DNA of 47,197 nucleotides from Gammaproteobacteria bacterium (lineage in GTDB: Bacteria > Pseudomonadota > Gammaproteobacteria > Steroidobacterales > Steroidobacteraceae). Below the pieces are notes generated by a model. That model saw nothing but the letters and a program-made list of their open reading frames with translations. It was not told the origin of the DNA and did no database searches. Positions 19,115 through 27,706 of this stretch are shown piece by piece. The translations under genes and the position numbers were made by a program. The stretch lies in NCBI GenBank assembly GCA_013289615.1, contig JABCZO010000033.1, positions 1 to 47,197 of the forward strand. Direction: 5' to 3'. The first letter of the stretch is position 1; every line of letters begins with the position of its first letter.

Positions 19115-20107
19115 CTACCAGGGCTCGCGCTGCAGCTTGCGTTCCCAGCGCAGTGCGCTGTCGACGATCGTGTCCAGATTGTCGAGCTGCGGGGTCCATC
19201 CCAGTTGCGAGCGGATCCGCTCGGCCCGAGCGATCAGCGTCGGCGGATCGCCCGCGCGCCGCGGCTCCTCCCGGACCACCAGGGTGCTGCCGGCGATGCG
19301 CTGCACGCTCTCGAGCACCTCACGCACGCTGTAGCCGTGGCTATAGCCGCAGTTGAACACCGCTGCGGCGCCGCCACGACGCAGGTAGTCGAGCGCATCG
19401 ACATGCGCGCGTGCCACGTCCTCGACGTGAACGTAGTCGCGCACGCCGGTGCCGTCGGGCGTGTCGTAGTCGGTGCCGAAGATCGCGACGTGCGGGCGCT
19501 TGCCGACGATGGCTTCGCAGGCGACCTTGATCAGCAGCGTGGCGGCGCGTGTCGACTGTCCGATGCGGCCCTGCAGATCGGATCCGGCAACGTTGAAGTA
19601 GCGCAGGCTGACGTAGCGAAAATCGCTGCTGGCAGCCTGGTCGCGCAGCATCCACTCCGACACCAGCTTCGAGCTGCCATAGGGATTGACCGGTGCCAGC
19701 GCCAGCTCCTCATCGCAGATACCGCCGGCGGGATTGCCGTAGACTGCCGCGCTCGAGGAGAACACCAGCTGGCGTACGCCAGCGCGCATGCAGCTGTCGA
19801 GCAGATTACGCGTCGCGCAGGTGTTGTTACCGTAGTATTTCAGTGGGTCGTGTACCGATTCCGGTACGATCGTGCTGGCGGCGAAGTGCATGACGGTGTC
19901 GATCCCGTGCTCGCGGAACACGCCGGTAAGCAGTTCACGGTCGCCGACGTCGCCGACGATCAGCGGTGCCGAAAGTACCGCCTGGCGAAAGCCGGTGTGG
20001 AGGTTATCGATCGCGAGCACCTGCTCGCCGCGGGACTGCAGCTGCAACAGCACATGGCTGCCGATGTAGCCGGCGGCGCCGGTAATTAGGATCGCTTTGT
20101 GGGACAC
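19115..20107 (-). CDS. galE: UDP-glucose 4-epimerase
   Basis: Interconverts UDP-glucose and UDP-galactose with bound NAD; 330 residues, normal length. Motifs in order: ILITGAAGYIGSH (NAD binding), MHFAAS, FSSSAAVYG (catalytic Ser), PYGSSKLVSE (YxxxK, Tyr/Lys), LRYFNVAGSD, GVRDYVHVEDVARAH and FNCGYSHGYSV. The start is taken as GTG 20107 so that the protein begins MSHKAILITG; no good ribosome-binding site is visible, and the longer open frame upstream has no family similarity. It supplies galactose precursors to the polysaccharide locus and probably leads the glrK-qseG-glrR transcript. It is divergent from srkA. Confidence 0.92.
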   Translation of the reverse strand: MSHKAILITGAAGYIGSHVLLQLQSRGEQVLAIDNLHTGFRQAVLSAPLIVGDVGDRELLTGVFREHGIDTVMHFAASTIVPESVHDPLKYYGNNTCATRNLLDSCMRAGVRQLVFSSSAAVYGNPAGGICDEELALAPVNPYGSSKLVSEWMLRDQAASSDFRYVSLRYFNVAGSDLQGRIGQSTRAATLLIKVACEAIVGKRPHVAIFGTDYDTPDGTGVRDYVHVEDVARAHVDALDYLRRGGAAAVFNCGYSHGYSVREVLESVQRIAGSTLVVREEPRRAGDPPTLIARAERIRSQLGWTPQLDNLDTIVDSALRWERKLQREPW

Positions 20108-20182
20108 AGCATCGGCACCGGCATCGGGCGGATCGGGGAATGCACAGATGATAGCGGCAATCAGCGGCCGGTGTAGTCGGAT

Positions 20183-21301
20183 ATGAACGCAAAAAAGCGC
20201 GCCCGCGGCGCGGCGGGTGAGCGCGGCATAGCCGGTCAGCAGCGCGCCGCGCATGTCTCGACCGCTCTGCCGGGCGCGAGCGGCGCCGCCGCGGCCGGCG
20301 GCGCGGCGCCGGCCAACGTGAGTACGCCGTTTGCATCGCTGACGCCGGACGCGGTACTGGACGCCACCGAGGCGCTCGGGCTGGCACCCGACGGGCGCCT
20401 GTTCGCGCTCAACAGCTACGAAAACCGCGTCTATCGCGTGGGACGGGTGGACGCCGAGCCGGTGGTGCTGAAGTTCTATCGTGCCGGGCGCTGGTCGGAT
20501 CAGCAGATACTCGAGGAGCATGCGTTCGCGGCGGAACTGGCGGCACAGGAGATTCCGGTGGCCGCGCCGCTGGTGCTGGCCGGCACCACCCTGCACCGGC
20601 ACCGCGATTTTCGACTGGCCGCATTTCCGCTGTGCGCCGGCACTGCGCCGGAACTCGATCAGCCGGGCGCGCGCGAGCTGCTTGGCCGTACGCTGGCGCG
20701 TATACATGCGGTCGGCGCGCGGCGACCGTTCCAGTACCGGCCTAGCCTGGAGGGCGCACTGCTCGGCGCGCGCGCACGCGCCAGCATGCTGCGCTCAGCG
20801 CTGATGCCCGAGCACATGCGCCACCAATACGCGACGGTAAGCGCCACGCTGGTGAGCGGCATAGAGGCCGCATTCGCACAGCATGGCGCCCCGACGCACA
20901 TCCGCCTGCACGGCGACTGCCATCTCGGCAACATCCTGTGGCAGCCGCGCGGCCCGTTGCTGGTCGATCTTGATGACTGCATCAACGGGCCGCGCATACA
21001 GGACCTGTGGATGTTTCTCTCCGGCAATCCCGACGAGCAGCAGGGCCAGTGGGCCGAGATCGCCGAAGGCTATAAACAATTCGGGTCGATTGAGTTTCGC
21101 GAGCTGCGCCTGGTGGAGCCACTGCGCGCGGTGCGCATGCTCAACCACGCCGCCTGGGTCGCCGAGCGCTGGACCGATCCGGCCTTTCCGCGCGCGTTCC
21201 CATGGGCGGCCGAAGCGCGTTTCTGGGAAGGCTACGTCGGCGATCTGATGCAGCAGTCGCAGGCGCTCGAGGAGCCTCCGCTATTGGCCGGGAACCTGTG
21301 A
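20183..21301 (+). CDS. srkA: Stress response kinase A (YihE-type)
   Basis: Cytoplasmic Ser/Thr kinase of the aminoglycoside-phosphotransferase fold; in E. coli SrkA counters stress-induced death linked to MazF. Matching segments: LTPDAVLDA near the N-terminus, ALNSYENRVY, VVLKFYR, SDQQILEEH, LHGDCHLGNILW (catalytic loop), LVDLDDCINGP (metal binding) and QDLWMFLSG. From ATG 20183 it has 372 residues, about 45 more than E. coli, owing to a Gly/Ala/Arg-rich N-terminus. A GTG at 20318 would give the standard length, and neither start has a clear ribosome-binding site. A MazF-like toxin gene lies 4.6 kb downstream. Confidence 0.9.
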   Translation: MNAKKRARGAAGERGIAGQQRAAHVSTALPGASGAAAAGGAAPANVSTPFASLTPDAVLDATEALGLAPDGRLFALNSYENRVYRVGRVDAEPVVLKFYRAGRWSDQQILEEHAFAAELAAQEIPVAAPLVLAGTTLHRHRDFRLAAFPLCAGTAPELDQPGARELLGRTLARIHAVGARRPFQYRPSLEGALLGARARASMLRSALMPEHMRHQYATVSATLVSGIEAAFAQHGAPTHIRLHGDCHLGNILWQPRGPLLVDLDDCINGPRIQDLWMFLSGNPDEQQGQWAEIAEGYKQFGSIEFRELRLVEPLRAVRMLNHAAWVAERWTDPAFPRAFPWAAEARFWEGYVGDLMQQSQALEEPPLLAGNL

Positions 21302-21331
21302 TAATGTCGCCGGCGTTGCGGGAGAACAGCG

Positions 21332-21856
21332 GTGAAGATAGCGCAAATGGTCTGGAGTTCCCGTGCTCTTGCCACCATAGCGATCGCGACGTTATTTGCC
21401 GCATGCGGACAGTCGGCGAACCGGTCGGGCGCCGCGGGCCAGTCGCAGCAACAGAACCGCGACGTGAAGTCGGGGCACAAGGCCGCCGATACGATCGACC
21501 CTGACATGGTGATGGCAGTCAGTTCGGCTCGTTCCAGCACGCCGATCGGGATGAAATTCGTGCTCTCGGCGCGCCCGGTGGTGGGTACCCCGCTGACGGT
21601 GACGGTGGCGCTGATTCCTGCCCCGGACGCCGGCATCAGCCATATCCATGCCTCGTTCCAGCCCGGTGAGGGTCTGCAGTTGCAGTCCGATCGCAGCCTC
21701 GACATCAACGACCCGAATGCCGGCTCGGTGATCGAGCAGCAGCTTTCCGTGGTACCGCAGCAATCGGGCGTACTGAGCCTCAACGCCACGGTGGTGGTGG
21801 ACATGGAGGGCGGCTCGCTGGCACGCAGCTACGCGATCCCCCTGATCGTGCGCTGA
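21332..21856 (+). CDS. Putative lipoprotein of unknown function
   Basis: Small exported protein of 174 residues that I do not recognise. It starts at GTG 21332 with GGGAG nine bases upstream. The N-terminus is a signal peptide ending LFAACGQS, a reasonable lipobox with Cys about 25. A Gln/Ser/Asn-rich linker follows. Residues 70-170 alternate hydrophobic and polar positions and look like a single beta-sandwich domain (VGTPLTVTVALIP, HIHASFQPG, SLNATVVVDM). It lies 30 bp after srkA, possibly on the same transcript, and 82 bp before the large signalling gene. A role in the envelope is inferred only from the signal. Confidence 0.7.
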   Translation: MKIAQMVWSSRALATIAIATLFAACGQSANRSGAAGQSQQQNRDVKSGHKAADTIDPDMVMAVSSARSSTPIGMKFVLSARPVVGTPLTVTVALIPAPDAGISHIHASFQPGEGLQLQSDRSLDINDPNAGSVIEQQLSVVPQQSGVLSLNATVVVDMEGGSLARSYAIPLIVR

Positions 21857-21938
21857 TCGTGCGCGACGACACCTCAGTGTCGTACTCGCCCTAGCAGAAA
21901 TCGCTACTGCTTCACACGGGCGGCCGGAGCCGCTTCGT

Positions 21939-24900
21939 ATGATGCCTTTTCGTCCTGCCGCAATACAGGTTATGTCACACGACTCCGTGGCGCTCGAGGC
22001 TATCGATACCCCGCAGCCGGTGGTGCCGCGTGAACACGTGTCGCCGATCCCGGAGCTGCATCCGCGCCTGTGCGAACAGCTGGCACAGGCGCGCCTGGCG
22101 GCCGCCGGATCGCTGGAGCTGGCACAGCTTCTACCGCTGATCAGCAGCTACTACGAACTGCTCGACGACGAGCGTCGCGGTATCGTGCGTTCGATGCAGT
22201 TGATCGCCGATGAGGCGCGCTCGTTCGGCGACGGTCTGGCAGGCGCCGATGCCGGCCACCTGCAGGCGATCCTCGATCACATCAAGGACGTCGTCATCAC
22301 GGTCGCCGTCGACGGCTCGATCAAGATCTTCAATCCGACCGGCGAGCGCGTGTTCGGCTATTCGCGCTCGGAGGTCATCGGGCAACCGATTGCGCGGCTG
22401 CTGCCGGAACTGCCGGTACACGGCTCGGTCGAGACCGGACTGGAATCGCTCGCCGCCCGGGTCGAGGCGGACCGCGGCGACCTGCGGCCGCGCGAGTTCC
22501 ATGCCCGGCACAAGGATGGCCACCGGTTCCCGGCCGAGCTGATCGCAAGCCGGGTGCGCATCGAGCAGCGCGACGTCTACGTGATCTGCCTGCGCGATAC
22601 CAGCGATCGCGCGCGTGCCGAACAGGCGCTGCGCGACAGCGAGGCGCGATACCGCACGCTGGTCGAGAGTGCACCTGAAATGATCGTGTTGCTGGATCGC
22701 AGCTCCGGGCACTACATCGACGCCAACGAAAATGCGTTGCGCTTCTTCGGTGTCAGCCGCGAGCGGCTGCCGGAACTCAAGCCGCTGGACCTTTCGGCAC
22801 CGCTGCAGGCGCACGGTGTGGATGCGGCGCAGCTGTTCGCCAGCCGCTGCGCCCGCGCGGTCGCCGGCGAACCGCAGGTGTTCGAATGGCTGCATCGCGA
22901 CGCGCGCGGCGAGGAGGCCGAAACCGAAATGCGGCTCATGGCGCTTCCCGGTGCCAGCGGCCTGCTGCGCGCGAGCATCACCGACATCAGGGCGCGTCGG
23001 CGCGCCGAAAAGATCACCGCCGGCGAGCGCAACGTATTCGAGCGCATTGCCGCCGACGCCGCCCTGTCCGAGGTGCTCGATTCCATCGTCGCGCTGATCG
23101 AATCGATCAATGGCAGTTTCACCGCCGCCGTCAGCCGGCTCGGGCCGGACGGCCAGAGTTTCGTCGAGGTCGTGTGCAAGCGCATGCCGGCGCCCTGGCG
23201 CGCGGTCGAGGAGCGCCTGCCGGTCGATATCCGCAATGGCTCGAGCGCCGCGGCGGTATATCTGGGGCGGCCGGTGCTGGTGGGCGACATCGAACGCGAT
23301 CCATTCTGGCAGCGCCGGCGCGAGCTGGCGCTCGAGGCCGGTTTTCACGCCGCATGGGCGGTGCCGATCAAGTCTGCGAGCGGCCGCGTGCTCGGAGCCG
23401 TGACCGTGTATCGGCCCCTGACCGGCATGCCGCAACCCGCCGACCTCGACCTCATGGTGCACGCCGCGCGGCTCGCCGGCATCGCCATCGAACGCCGTCG
23501 CGGCGAGGAGGCGCTGCGAGCGAGCGAAACCAAGTTCCGCCGGCTGTACGAGCGGGTGCTCGAGGGCGTCTACCAGTGCGCGCCCGACGGCCGCCTGCTC
23601 GAAGTCAATCCGGCGTTCGTCAAGATGCTCGGCTACGGCAAGGCCGAGGAAATCTACGCGCTGGCCGGGATCGCGATTCTGTACCGGAATCCGGCTGAAC
23701 GTGCCGAGTTCGAGCTCGCCCTGGAACGTCACGGCGAGATACACAACGCCGAGTTCGTCCTGCTTTGCCGCGACGGCTCGCAAGTGGTGGTGCTCGAGAG
23801 CGCGCGCATCGTGCGCGACGAGGAGCAGCGCGTCATCGCCTACGAGGGCACGATTGCGAATATCACCGCGCGCAAGCGCGCCGAGCAGGCCATGTTCGCC
23901 GAGAAGGAGCGCGCGCAGGTGACGCTGCAGTCGATCGGCGAAGCGGTGATCACCACCGATCGCGAGGGCCGCATCGACTACATGAATCCGGTGGCCGAGC
24001 AGCTGTCCGGCTGGCGCGGCGAGGAGGCGCGGGGCGAGAAGCTCGGTACGGTACTGCGGCTGCTCGACCAGCTGACGCATCGCGAGCTGGAGAACCCGCT
24101 GGTGCGTTGCCTGCGCGAAGGCCAGCTGGTGCATTTTGCCGAGCACAGCGTGCTGCAGAACCGGCTCGGCAAGGAGATCGAGATCGAGGACTCGGCGGCG
24201 CCGATACGCGATCGCAGTGGCGAAATCGTTGGTGCCGTGGTGGTATTCCGTGACGTCACCAAGGAGCGCCGGCTCAAGCGCGCGCTGGCGTACCAGGCCA
24301 GCCACGACGCACTCACCGGACTGATCAACCGGCGCGAGTTCGACAACCGTCTGGCGCACGCACTGCAGAACGCGCAGGACGGGCAAGGTCCGCACGCGCT
24401 GTTGTACGTGGACCTGGACCAGTTCAAGGTCGTCAACGACACCTGCGGTCATTCGGCCGGCGACCGGCTGCTGCGCGACGTCACCGGACTGCTGCAGGCG
24501 CACGTGCGTACTGCGGATACCATCGCGCGCCTCGGCGGCGATGAATTCGGCATCCTGGTGCAGCACTGCACCGCCGAACAGGCGGGGCGCATGGCCGAGA
24601 ACATCCGCCAGGCGATCCTCGACTACCGCTTCTCCTGGGAGCAGACCACCAGCAGCATAGGTGCCAGCATCGGCGTGGTCGAAATCACCCGCGACACCGA
24701 GAGCGTCGCCAATCTGCTCAGTGCCGCCGATATCGCCTGCTACGCCGCCAAGGACTCCGGCCGTAACCGCGTCCACCTCTATAATTCGAGCGAGGTTTCC
24801 GGTCGGCACCGCGAGATGTACTGGGTCAGCCGCGTCACGCGCGCGGTCGACGAGGGACGGCTGGAACTGCATTACCAGCCGATCGTCGCCACCGGCTGCG

Positions 24901-25604
24901 AGGCGCCGCCGATGCCGGCGGCCTGCGAGCTGCTGGTGCGACTGCGGGAAGACGACGGCCGGCTGGTGATGCCGGAGGAGTTCATTCCGGCCGCCGAGCG
25001 CTACAACCTGGTGTCCTCGATCGACCGCTGGGTGGTGCGGCGCGCGGTGCAGGCGCTGCAACAGCACGCCAGTGGAGATGAGCCGCCGTTTTTATTTGCA
25101 CTCAACCTCTCGGGCACGTCGCTCAGCGATCGCAGCTTCCTCGACTTTGTGCTTTCGCTGGTCGAGGAGCCGCGCATCGGGCGCGGCCTGTGCTTCGAGA
25201 TCACCGAAACCGCGGTCATCACCAGCATGGCGCAGGCGGTATCGTTCATGCATGAGCTGCGCAAGCGTGGCTGCCGATTCGCGCTCGATGACTTTGGCAG
25301 CGGGCTGTCCTCGTTTCACTACCTGAAGACGCTGCCGGTCGACTTTCTGAAGATCGACGGCCAGTTCATCGGCAGCGTCACCACCGATGTGGTGGATCGC
25401 AGCATGGTCGAGGCCATCAGCCGGGTCGGGCGCGCCTTGGGCATCGCCACCATCGCCGAAAAAGTAGAGTCAGCCGAGGTGTTCGCGGAGCTGAAGCGTC
25501 TGGGCGTGCAGTTTGCGCAGGGCTACTTTGTCGCCAAGCCCGCCCCGATCGATACTCTCACGGCGGCCAGCGCCCGGGGTTTCGGCGGCGTCGCTGCACT
25601 TTAG
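21939..25604 (+). CDS. PAS/GAF/PAS/GGDEF/EAL cyclic-di-GMP signalling protein
   Basis: Multidomain cytoplasmic protein of 1221 residues with no membrane segment. Order: N-terminal helical region (1-100), PAS (about 105-220), PAS (about 230-345), GAF (about 355-515), PAS (about 525-645), PAS (about 650-765), GGDEF (about 780-935) and EAL (about 955-1210). The cyclase site is intact, GGDEF 866-870, and an RxxD inhibitory site (RTAD, 857-860) stands the correct five residues upstream. The EAL signature is ELL (997-999). NLS, EITET, DDFGSG, LKID, AEKVE and QGYF follow, so the phosphodiesterase residues look complete. It could make or break c-di-GMP depending on PAS/GAF input. The ATG at 21939 is followed by a second ATG. 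Confidence 0.92.
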   Translation: MMPFRPAAIQVMSHDSVALEAIDTPQPVVPREHVSPIPELHPRLCEQLAQARLAAAGSLELAQLLPLISSYYELLDDERRGIVRSMQLIADEARSFGDGLAGADAGHLQAILDHIKDVVITVAVDGSIKIFNPTGERVFGYSRSEVIGQPIARLLPELPVHGSVETGLESLAARVEADRGDLRPREFHARHKDGHRFPAELIASRVRIEQRDVYVICLRDTSDRARAEQALRDSEARYRTLVESAPEMIVLLDRSSGHYIDANENALRFFGVSRERLPELKPLDLSAPLQAHGVDAAQLFASRCARAVAGEPQVFEWLHRDARGEEAETEMRLMALPGASGLLRASITDIRARRRAEKITAGERNVFERIAADAALSEVLDSIVALIESINGSFTAAVSRLGPDGQSFVEVVCKRMPAPWRAVEERLPVDIRNGSSAAAVYLGRPVLVGDIERDPFWQRRRELALEAGFHAAWAVPIKSASGRVLGAVTVYRPLTGMPQPADLDLMVHAARLAGIAIERRRGEEALRASETKFRRLYERVLEGVYQCAPDGRLLEVNPAFVKMLGYGKAEEIYALAGIAILYRNPAERAEFELALERHGEIHNAEFVLLCRDGSQVVVLESARIVRDEEQRVIAYEGTIANITARKRAEQAMFAEKERAQVTLQSIGEAVITTDREGRIDYMNPVAEQLSGWRGEEARGEKLGTVLRLLDQLTHRELENPLVRCLREGQLVHFAEHSVLQNRLGKEIEIEDSAAPIRDRSGEIVGAVVVFRDVTKERRLKRALAYQASHDALTGLINRREFDNRLAHALQNAQDGQGPHALLYVDLDQFKVVNDTCGHSAGDRLLRDVTGLLQAHVRTADTIARLGGDEFGILVQHCTAEQAGRMAENIRQAILDYRFSWEQTTSSIGASIGVVEITRDTESVANLLSAADIACYAAKDSGRNRVHLYNSSEVSGRHREMYWVSRVTRAVDEGRLELHYQPIVATGCEAPPMPAACELLVRLREDDGRLVMPEEFIPAAERYNLVSSIDRWVVRRAVQALQQHASGDEPPFLFALNLSGTSLSDRSFLDFVLSLVEEPRIGRGLCFEITETAVITSMAQAVSFMHELRKRGCRFALDDFGSGLSSFHYLKTLPVDFLKIDGQFIGSVTTDVVDRSMVEAISRVGRALGIATIAEKVESAEVFAELKRLGVQFAQGYFVAKPAPIDTLTAASARGFGGVAAL

Positions 25605-25657
25605 GACGCCGCAGCGCCAAATTGCACCGGGGGCCAGCGTAGCTTGCTCCACAGACC

Positions 25658-25684
25658 GTAACGCGTTACGCTGTCACGCGTTAC
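25658..25684. promoter_or_regulatory. Tandem palindromic operator of the toxin-antitoxin pair
   Basis: A perfect 12-bp palindrome GTAACGCGTTAC (25658-25669) is followed three bases later by a second copy with one mismatch, GTCACGCGTTAC (25673-25684). The centres are 15 bp apart. The block ends 14 bases before the antitoxin start and overlaps the expected promoter. This is the layout of an autoregulatory operator for a dimeric antitoxin. Confidence 0.65.
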
Positions 25685-25698
25685 ATTTGGAGGATCCT

Positions 25699-25902
25699 AT
25701 GGCGTTAGCCGCTGAGCGAATGAAGGCCATGCGTGAGCGGCGCCGTGCGCGCGGCTTACGCGAGTTGCGCTTGATCGTACCCGATGCACGCTCGAAGGCG
25801 GTCCGCAGACGCGTCGCGAAGCAGGTGGCAAGCCTGGACCGAGCGCGCGAGGTAGAGGTACTAGGGTGGATTGAGGCGGTTTCGGAATTTGATGCCCGAT
25901 GA
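25699..25902 (+). CDS. MazE-family antitoxin (DUF3018-like)
   Basis: Small basic antitoxin of 67 residues. The first 45 residues (ERMKAMRERRRARGLRELRLIVPDARS) match the DUF3018 / antitoxin MazE family pattern of a basic helix, an RGLR turn and a strand ending in VPD. The acidic C-terminus (EVEVLGWIEAVSEF) would bind the toxin. GGAGG stands five bases before ATG 25699. The stop overlaps the toxin start by four bases (ATGA), the usual coupling of such pairs. It should bind the tandem palindrome just upstream and repress its own promoter (inference from family behaviour). Confidence 0.85.
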   Translation: MALAAERMKAMRERRRARGLRELRLIVPDARSKAVRRRVAKQVASLDRAREVEVLGWIEAVSEFDAR

Positions 25903-26228
25903 GGCGCGGCGATGTGGTGACGGTTGCAGCAACCGGCGACTATGGCAAGCCGCGACCCGCGGTTATCGTGCAGACGGATGCTCTTCCCGCCGAGCACGCG
26001 TCGGTGGTGGTCTGCCAGATGACCTCTGAATGCAGTGACGCACCGGATTTTCGGGTGACGATTGATCCGACCGAGAGCAATGGCTTACGAGTGAGGTCGC
26101 AGGTGATGGCCGATAAACCTGTGACGATTCGGCGCGAACGAATCGGACGGCAGGTTGGACATCTCGACGACAACGACATCGGCCGACTCAACATCGCCTT
26201 GGCGTTCGTCATGGGTCTCGCGGACTAA
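25899..26228 (+). CDS. MazF/PemK-family toxin (mRNA interferase)
   Basis: Toxin of 109 residues with the MazF/PemK fold. MRRGDVVTV...GDYGKPRPAVIVQ is the N-terminal strand-loop motif with the conserved Arg/Gly/Pro residues, VVCQMTSE covers the core strand, and NGLRVRSQVMADKPVTIRRERIG is the family's C-terminal block. Members cleave RNA at short sequence motifs; the recognised sequence cannot be read from the protein. It is coupled to the antitoxin by a four-base overlap. A degraded-looking stretch follows it, so the pair may have arrived as a small insertion between the signalling gene and dusA (inference). Confidence 0.9.
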   Translation: MRRGDVVTVAATGDYGKPRPAVIVQTDALPAEHASVVVCQMTSECSDAPDFRVTIDPTESNGLRVRSQVMADKPVTIRRERIGRQVGHLDDNDIGRLNIALAFVMGLAD

Positions 26229-26572
26229 TAGCAGCGCGCCTCGCTTCAGGCCTGGCTGACAGAAGAAGCCCTTTCTGGTGAATGCTGCCGGCGGCGCCGA
26301 GCTGATCGACGTGCGGTGTAAATGGGCCGAGACGCGGCAGTATGGGCGGCTCTGTGATCGCCGGCGGCCGAGCTCACACGGGCCGGCGGGATTTCGCGCA
26401 TATTCTCCGGGCCGAGATTCGCGTAGCGCTTGAGCTCGTTCCACGTGAATCTGCTTGCCTGCGAACTCGGATCTAGGCCACGGCAACATCAGAGGCGACA
26501 CGGCATTCTTGTCGCCTATATGGCGCCCCTGCAACTGATAAACTCCCCGCAATACGGACAAATAGCCCCAAA
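26229..26572. other. 344-bp stretch with a possible gene remnant
   Basis: No intact gene is called. On the minus strand one frame stays open from 26488 to 26246 (81 codons, no suitable start). Its first part reads like real protein, with FTWNELKRYANLGPENM at about 26449-26399, while the rest is Arg/Ser/Ala-rich and degenerate. The right end should contain the dusA promoter; CTGATAAAC near 26535 is a possible -10 region. Confidence 0.35.
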
Positions 26573-27658
26573 ATGCCGCGCGTGGAAACCACTACAAAAA
26601 TAGACATTTCCGTCGAGAAATCAGCCGTAACGCGCGATCGCAGGGTGTCAGTCGCTCCCATGATGGAGTGGACCGACCGTCACTGCCGTTATTTTCTGCG
26701 CGGCTTCTCGCCCCGGGTGCTGCTGTACACCGAGATGATCACGGCGGCCGCGATTGCGCACGGCAACCGCGAGCGCCTGCTGCAATACTCTGTGGCGGAG
26801 CAGCCGCTGGCACTGCAGCTCGGCGGCAGCGACCCGGCGCTGCTCGCGGCCGCCGCGCGCGCCGGCGCCGACAGCGGCTACCGCGAGATTAATCTCAATT
26901 GCGGTTGTCCCAGCGACCGGGTGCACGCCGGCGCCTTCGGCGCCTGCCTGATGCTCGAGCCGCAACGGGTGGCCGACGGCGTGGCCGCCATGCGCGCCGC
27001 CGTGGCGATTCCGGTCAGCGTCAAGATGCGCGTCGGCGTGATCGCCGGTCCGGGGGCGCGCCTGCAGCTCGGGCGCTACGACGAGGACGACTATGAGCGC
27101 CTATGCGGCTTCACCGCGCTGGTGGCGCAGGCGGGTTGCCGGCGCTTCATCGTGCACGCGCGCAAGGCCGTGCTCGGCGCGCTGTCGCCGCGCGAGAACC
27201 GCGAAGTGCCGCCGTTGCGCTTCGATGTCGTGCAGCGTCTAAAGCATGATTTCCCGCAACTGGCGATCGAAGTCAACGGCGGCCTGCGCACTGCAGCGGC
27301 GTGCAGCGCGGCCCTCGACTGGTCGGATGGCGTGATGCTCGGCCGCGAGGCCTATCACCGGCCCTATCTGCTGGCCGAGCTGCAGCAGTTGCTGTTCGAC
27401 GACGGTTGGCGCTGTCCGCCGATCGGGGAACTGCTCGAACGCATGGCTGCGTACGCGGAGCGTGAAGTCGCCGCCGGCGAGCGCCTGTCGGCGATCACCC
27501 GGCACATGCTCGGCCTGTGCTCGGGCCGGCCCGGCGCACGCCGCTATCGCCAGTGGCTGTCGGAGGGTGCGCGCGAACACCAGGACCAGGACCGGGTTTC
27601 GGGTCCGAAGAGCGCCGCCGGGCTGCTGCGTGCCGCCGCCGTGGTGTGTGCGGTCTAA
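26573..27658 (+). CDS. dusA: tRNA-dihydrouridine(20/20a) synthase
   Basis: FMN enzyme that reduces uridine to dihydrouridine in the tRNA D-loop, 361 residues. VSVAPMMEWTDRHCRYFLR is the DusA opening block. ALQLGGSD, EINLNCGCPSDRV (catalytic Cys in NCGCP), GAFGACLM, VKMRVGV, FIVHARKAVLGALSPRENREVPPL, EVNGGL, DGVMLGREAYHRP and ITRHMLGL follow in normal order and separate it from DusB and DusC. ATG 26573 adds about 25 residues before the first strand, similar to the E. coli protein; no strong ribosome-binding site is seen. The C-terminus is extended by about 15 residues rich in Ala/Val. Confidence 0.95.
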   Translation: MPRVETTTKIDISVEKSAVTRDRRVSVAPMMEWTDRHCRYFLRGFSPRVLLYTEMITAAAIAHGNRERLLQYSVAEQPLALQLGGSDPALLAAAARAGADSGYREINLNCGCPSDRVHAGAFGACLMLEPQRVADGVAAMRAAVAIPVSVKMRVGVIAGPGARLQLGRYDEDDYERLCGFTALVAQAGCRRFIVHARKAVLGALSPRENREVPPLRFDVVQRLKHDFPQLAIEVNGGLRTAAACSAALDWSDGVMLGREAYHRPYLLAELQQLLFDDGWRCPPIGELLERMAAYAEREVAAGERLSAITRHMLGLCSGRPGARRYRQWLSEGAREHQDQDRVSGPKSAAGLLRAAAVVCAV

Positions 27659-27706
27659 CGCCTAGCCGCTGTGCGCCGCAGCTCTTTCCAGTAACATTCG
27701 CCAGGC

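Noticed and set aside
17480..20089. 869-residue open frame on the plus strand
   Set aside because: It is the antisense of galE, glrK and qseG, which are certain genes; its own translation has no family features.
22131..25067. 978-residue open frame on the minus strand
   Set aside because: Lies wholly antisense to the PAS/GGDEF/EAL gene and is explained by its codon bias.
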